A DNA stretch of 64,000 bases from Curtobacterium luteum (GTDB lineage Bacteria > Actinomycetota > Actinomycetes > Actinomycetales > Microbacteriaceae). The notes beneath the pieces are model-generated. The model saw only the letters and a list, made by a program, of their open reading frames with translations. It made no database searches and had not been told where the DNA came from. The position numbers were made by a program, and so were the translations under genes. Where the stretch lies: assembly GCF_014646995.1 (NCBI RefSeq), contig NZ_BMOI01000005.1, forward strand, positions 124,001 to 188,000, written 5' to 3'. Within the stretch, counting starts at the first letter, position 1. Every line of letters begins with the position of its first letter. Shown here piece by piece: positions 62,255 to 64,000 of the stretch.

Positions 62255-63267
62255 GCACGATCCAGGGCGGCGCCCCGCTCGAACCCAACATCGGCGACGG
62301 CACGGACGTCGGCGAGACCCCCGGCTCGCACGAGAAGCGCGTCGGCGAGAGCCAGGGACGGATCATCCTCCGTCGCTTCCTCGCCAACAAGCTGGCCGTC
62401 ATCGCACTGATCGTCTACCTGCTCGTGCTGGTGTTCGCCGTGTCAGCGGTCGGCCTCGGCCCGATCCCCGGCTGGTGGCACTACTCGTACAAGGCGCTCG
62501 AGGACCTGCAGAACGGCGGCGCGCCGACGGCGGACCACCCGTTCGGGCAGGACCGCATCGGCAAGGACTACTTCGCGCTGACCATGCGCGGCATCCAGAA
62601 CTCCGTGCTCGTCATGATCGTGATCGGCCTGTTCGCCACGTTCATCGGCGTCGTGATCGGCGCCATCGCGGGCTACTTCCGCGGCACCGTGGACGCCGTC
62701 CTCATGCGCATCACCGACATCTTCATCGTCATCCCCGCGATCGTCATCGGCGCCGTGGTCGGCAAGACGGCGAACGGTCTCGGCGCGTGGGGCCTCGCGC
62801 TCCTGCTCGGCCTGGTCTCGTGGATGGTCATCGCCCGTCTCGTGCGTGCGGAGTTCCTCTCGCTCCGCGAGCGCGAGTTCGTCGAGGCGGCCCGGGTCGC
62901 CGGCGCGTCGGACGCCCGGATCATCTTCCGGCACATCCTCCCGAACGCCATCGGCGTCATCATCGTCTCCGCGACGCTGCTCATCGCCTCGGCGATCCTG
63001 CTCGAGACGGCGCTGAGCTACCTCGGCTACGGCATCAAGGCGCCGGACTCGTCGCTGGGTCTGCTCATCAGCCAGAACCAGTCCGCGTTCCAGACCCGCC
63101 CGTACCTGTTCTGGTGGCCCGCGACCTTCATCGTGCTGCTCGCGCTCTGCGTGAACTTCATCGGTGACGGCCTGCGCGACGCCTTCGACCCGCGCTCCAA
63201 GCGGTTCAGCCTCCGCAAGACGCGCGAGCCGCAGAACACCTCCGGCTCGGAGATGATCAGCGCGTGA
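62251..63267 (+). CDS. ABC transporter permease (DppC type)
   Basis: Inner-membrane subunit, 338 residues. A charged N-terminal tail precedes the first membrane segment (about residues 45-70, LAVIALIVYLLVLVFAVSAV). The periplasmic loop has ADHPFGQDRIGKDYFALTM, typical of DppC. The EAA loop reads RVAGASDARIIFRHILPNAI, and the C-terminal SYLGYGIKAPDSSLGLLIS is diagnostic. CAGGAGG is eight bases before the ATG. No ATPase gene follows; the next gene is on the other strand. Confidence 0.92.
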   Translation: MSTIQGGAPLEPNIGDGTDVGETPGSHEKRVGESQGRIILRRFLANKLAVIALIVYLLVLVFAVSAVGLGPIPGWWHYSYKALEDLQNGGAPTADHPFGQDRIGKDYFALTMRGIQNSVLVMIVIGLFATFIGVVIGAIAGYFRGTVDAVLMRITDIFIVIPAIVIGAVVGKTANGLGAWGLALLLGLVSWMVIARLVRAEFLSLREREFVEAARVAGASDARIIFRHILPNAIGVIIVSATLLIASAILLETALSYLGYGIKAPDSSLGLLISQNQSAFQTRPYLFWWPATFIVLLALCVNFIGDGLRDAFDPRSKRFSLRKTREPQNTSGSEMISA

Positions 63268-63281
63268 CGTCCGCCGCCCTC

Positions 63282-63911
63282 CTAGCGCGCCGCGATCGCG
63301 AACCAGCCGCCGACGGCGGTCGCCGCGAGCAGCACGATCGACGCCCAGTGCAGTGTGACCGGCACGCGCACGGCGTCGGCCGTGCCGAGCTCGATGGCGC
63401 CGCGTTCGCGCAGCTGGTCCCAGCGGTGGCGGACGAGGTAGGCGGCGTCGCCCGACGCGGTGGACAGCAGGTCCCCGGCCCGGCGTCCGCCGTCGCCGGT
63501 GTCCGGGACGCTGCGGCCGTGTCGCTGCTCCTGACGCCTCGCGAGTGCCACTCCGGCACGACCGGGCGCCGGGGCGGCCCAGACCGACACGCGCCGGCTC
63601 GGGGTGACCAGGCTCAGGGCGAAGCGCGTGTCGACGTGCACGAGCGCCGCCCAGGGCACGCGCACGGTGTGGAACACGTTGACGACCTCGACGCCGTCGT
63701 CGTCGACCGTCATGCGCGGACGCCAGAGCGCGACCCAGCCGAGCGCGACGCCGAACAGCGTCGGCACGACCGCCAATGCCCGGGCCGTCCAGGTCCGGTC
63801 GGTCAGGACGGTCGTGACGAACAGCAGGGCCACGATCAGCCAGAGCGCGACCGCGAGTCCGCGGTTGGACCTGGACACGAACACATCGCGCGTCGACGGG
63901 GAGGCAGGCAT
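63282..63911 (-). CDS. PH-domain-like membrane protein
   Basis: A 209-residue protein. Two membrane segments (about residues 18-38 and 45-62) are followed by a bacterial PH-like domain (MTVDDDGVEVVNVFHTVRVPWAALVHVDTR, in parts), then a basic, disordered stretch (ARRQEQRHGRSVPDTGDGGRR) and a final membrane segment. This arrangement matches actinobacterial PH domain-containing membrane proteins of unknown role. ATG at 63909-63911; the last 89 bases of the window hold nothing I can identify. Confidence 0.75.
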   Translation of the reverse strand: MPASPSTRDVFVSRSNRGLAVALWLIVALLFVTTVLTDRTWTARALAVVPTLFGVALGWVALWRPRMTVDDDGVEVVNVFHTVRVPWAALVHVDTRFALSLVTPSRRVSVWAAPAPGRAGVALARRQEQRHGRSVPDTGDGGRRAGDLLSTASGDAAYLVRHRWDQLRERGAIELGTADAVRVPVTLHWASIVLLAATAVGGWFAIAAR

Positions 63912-64000
63912 GCCTCCATCGTCGCAGGTCCGGGCCGTGCGGCCCGACGCCTGTCGCCCCGTCGTCGCCTCACCAACACCACCCACGCGGCCGCCACGAG

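Noticed and set aside
1..64000. tRNA, rRNA, insertion sequences, prophage, replication origin
   Set aside because: No cloverleaf, rRNA segment, transposase, integrase, att-type repeat pair or DnaA-box cluster was found by eye; small RNAs cannot be excluded.

Overview
The window reads as one 64 kb stretch of chromosome from a very high G+C actinobacterium. Mycothiol conjugate amidase, PhoH with an N-terminal PIN domain, DUF4245 and DUF4307 membrane proteins, GTG starts, many promoters lying only 6-8 bases before the start codon, and the gene order greA-DUF4307-mca-trhA-uppS all point to Microbacteriaceae, most likely Curtobacterium or a close relative. That family assignment is inferred from protein content; no rRNA or tRNA gene is present. 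I see no insertion sequence, prophage or CRISPR array.

Layout. 1-23.4 kb is a housekeeping backbone: a YcaQ-type DNA glycosylase (cut by the window edge), an AI-2E family transporter, threonine ammonia-lyase, GreA, Mca, TrhA/hemolysin III, cis-prenyl transferase, a class V aminotransferase, PhoH, fumarase, carbonic anhydrase, exonuclease VII (xseA, xseB), IspH, an M18 aminopeptidase, class II aldolase head-to-head with GlpX fructose-bisphosphatase, and RmuC. 23.6-35.8 kb is a myo-inositol catabolic cluster (iolC, an aldolase-like barrel, iolA, iolB, iolD, iolE, iolG, a transaldolase-family protein, a second Gfo/Idh/MocA oxidoreductase, a tautomerase) with a converging GntR/UTRA regulator. Promoters of both the operon and the regulator gene carry the same short dyad. 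35.9-41.4 kb holds a DEDDh exonuclease, YchF and a run of small orphan genes that encloses a HEPN/MNT (HepT/MntA-like) toxin-antitoxin pair. 41.4-51.4 kb is mixed accessory metabolism and regulation: HD protein, PEP-mutase/isocitrate-lyase family enzyme, MalY/PatB lyase, two GNAT acetyltransferases, LysR, an XRE regulator next to two alpha/beta hydrolases, an FBP-domain protein, and a BlaI/M56 pair. 51.5-56.2 kb is a glycine cleavage operon gcvT-gcvH-gcvP under a tandem glycine riboswitch. 56.3-63.9 kb holds an S9 peptidase gene and an oligopeptide ABC transporter (binding lipoprotein, two permeases), ending with a PH-domain-like membrane protein.

Two coding regions are broken by a single-base frame change (S9 peptidase near 57,975; first ABC permease in a six-C run at 60,736-60,741), and the first gene has no normal start codon; sequencing error is a live explanation. 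Long palindromes recur in the longer gaps between converging genes and probably act as two-way terminators. They fall into at least two sequence families, and one 52-base perfect copy sits instead in a divergent promoter region.
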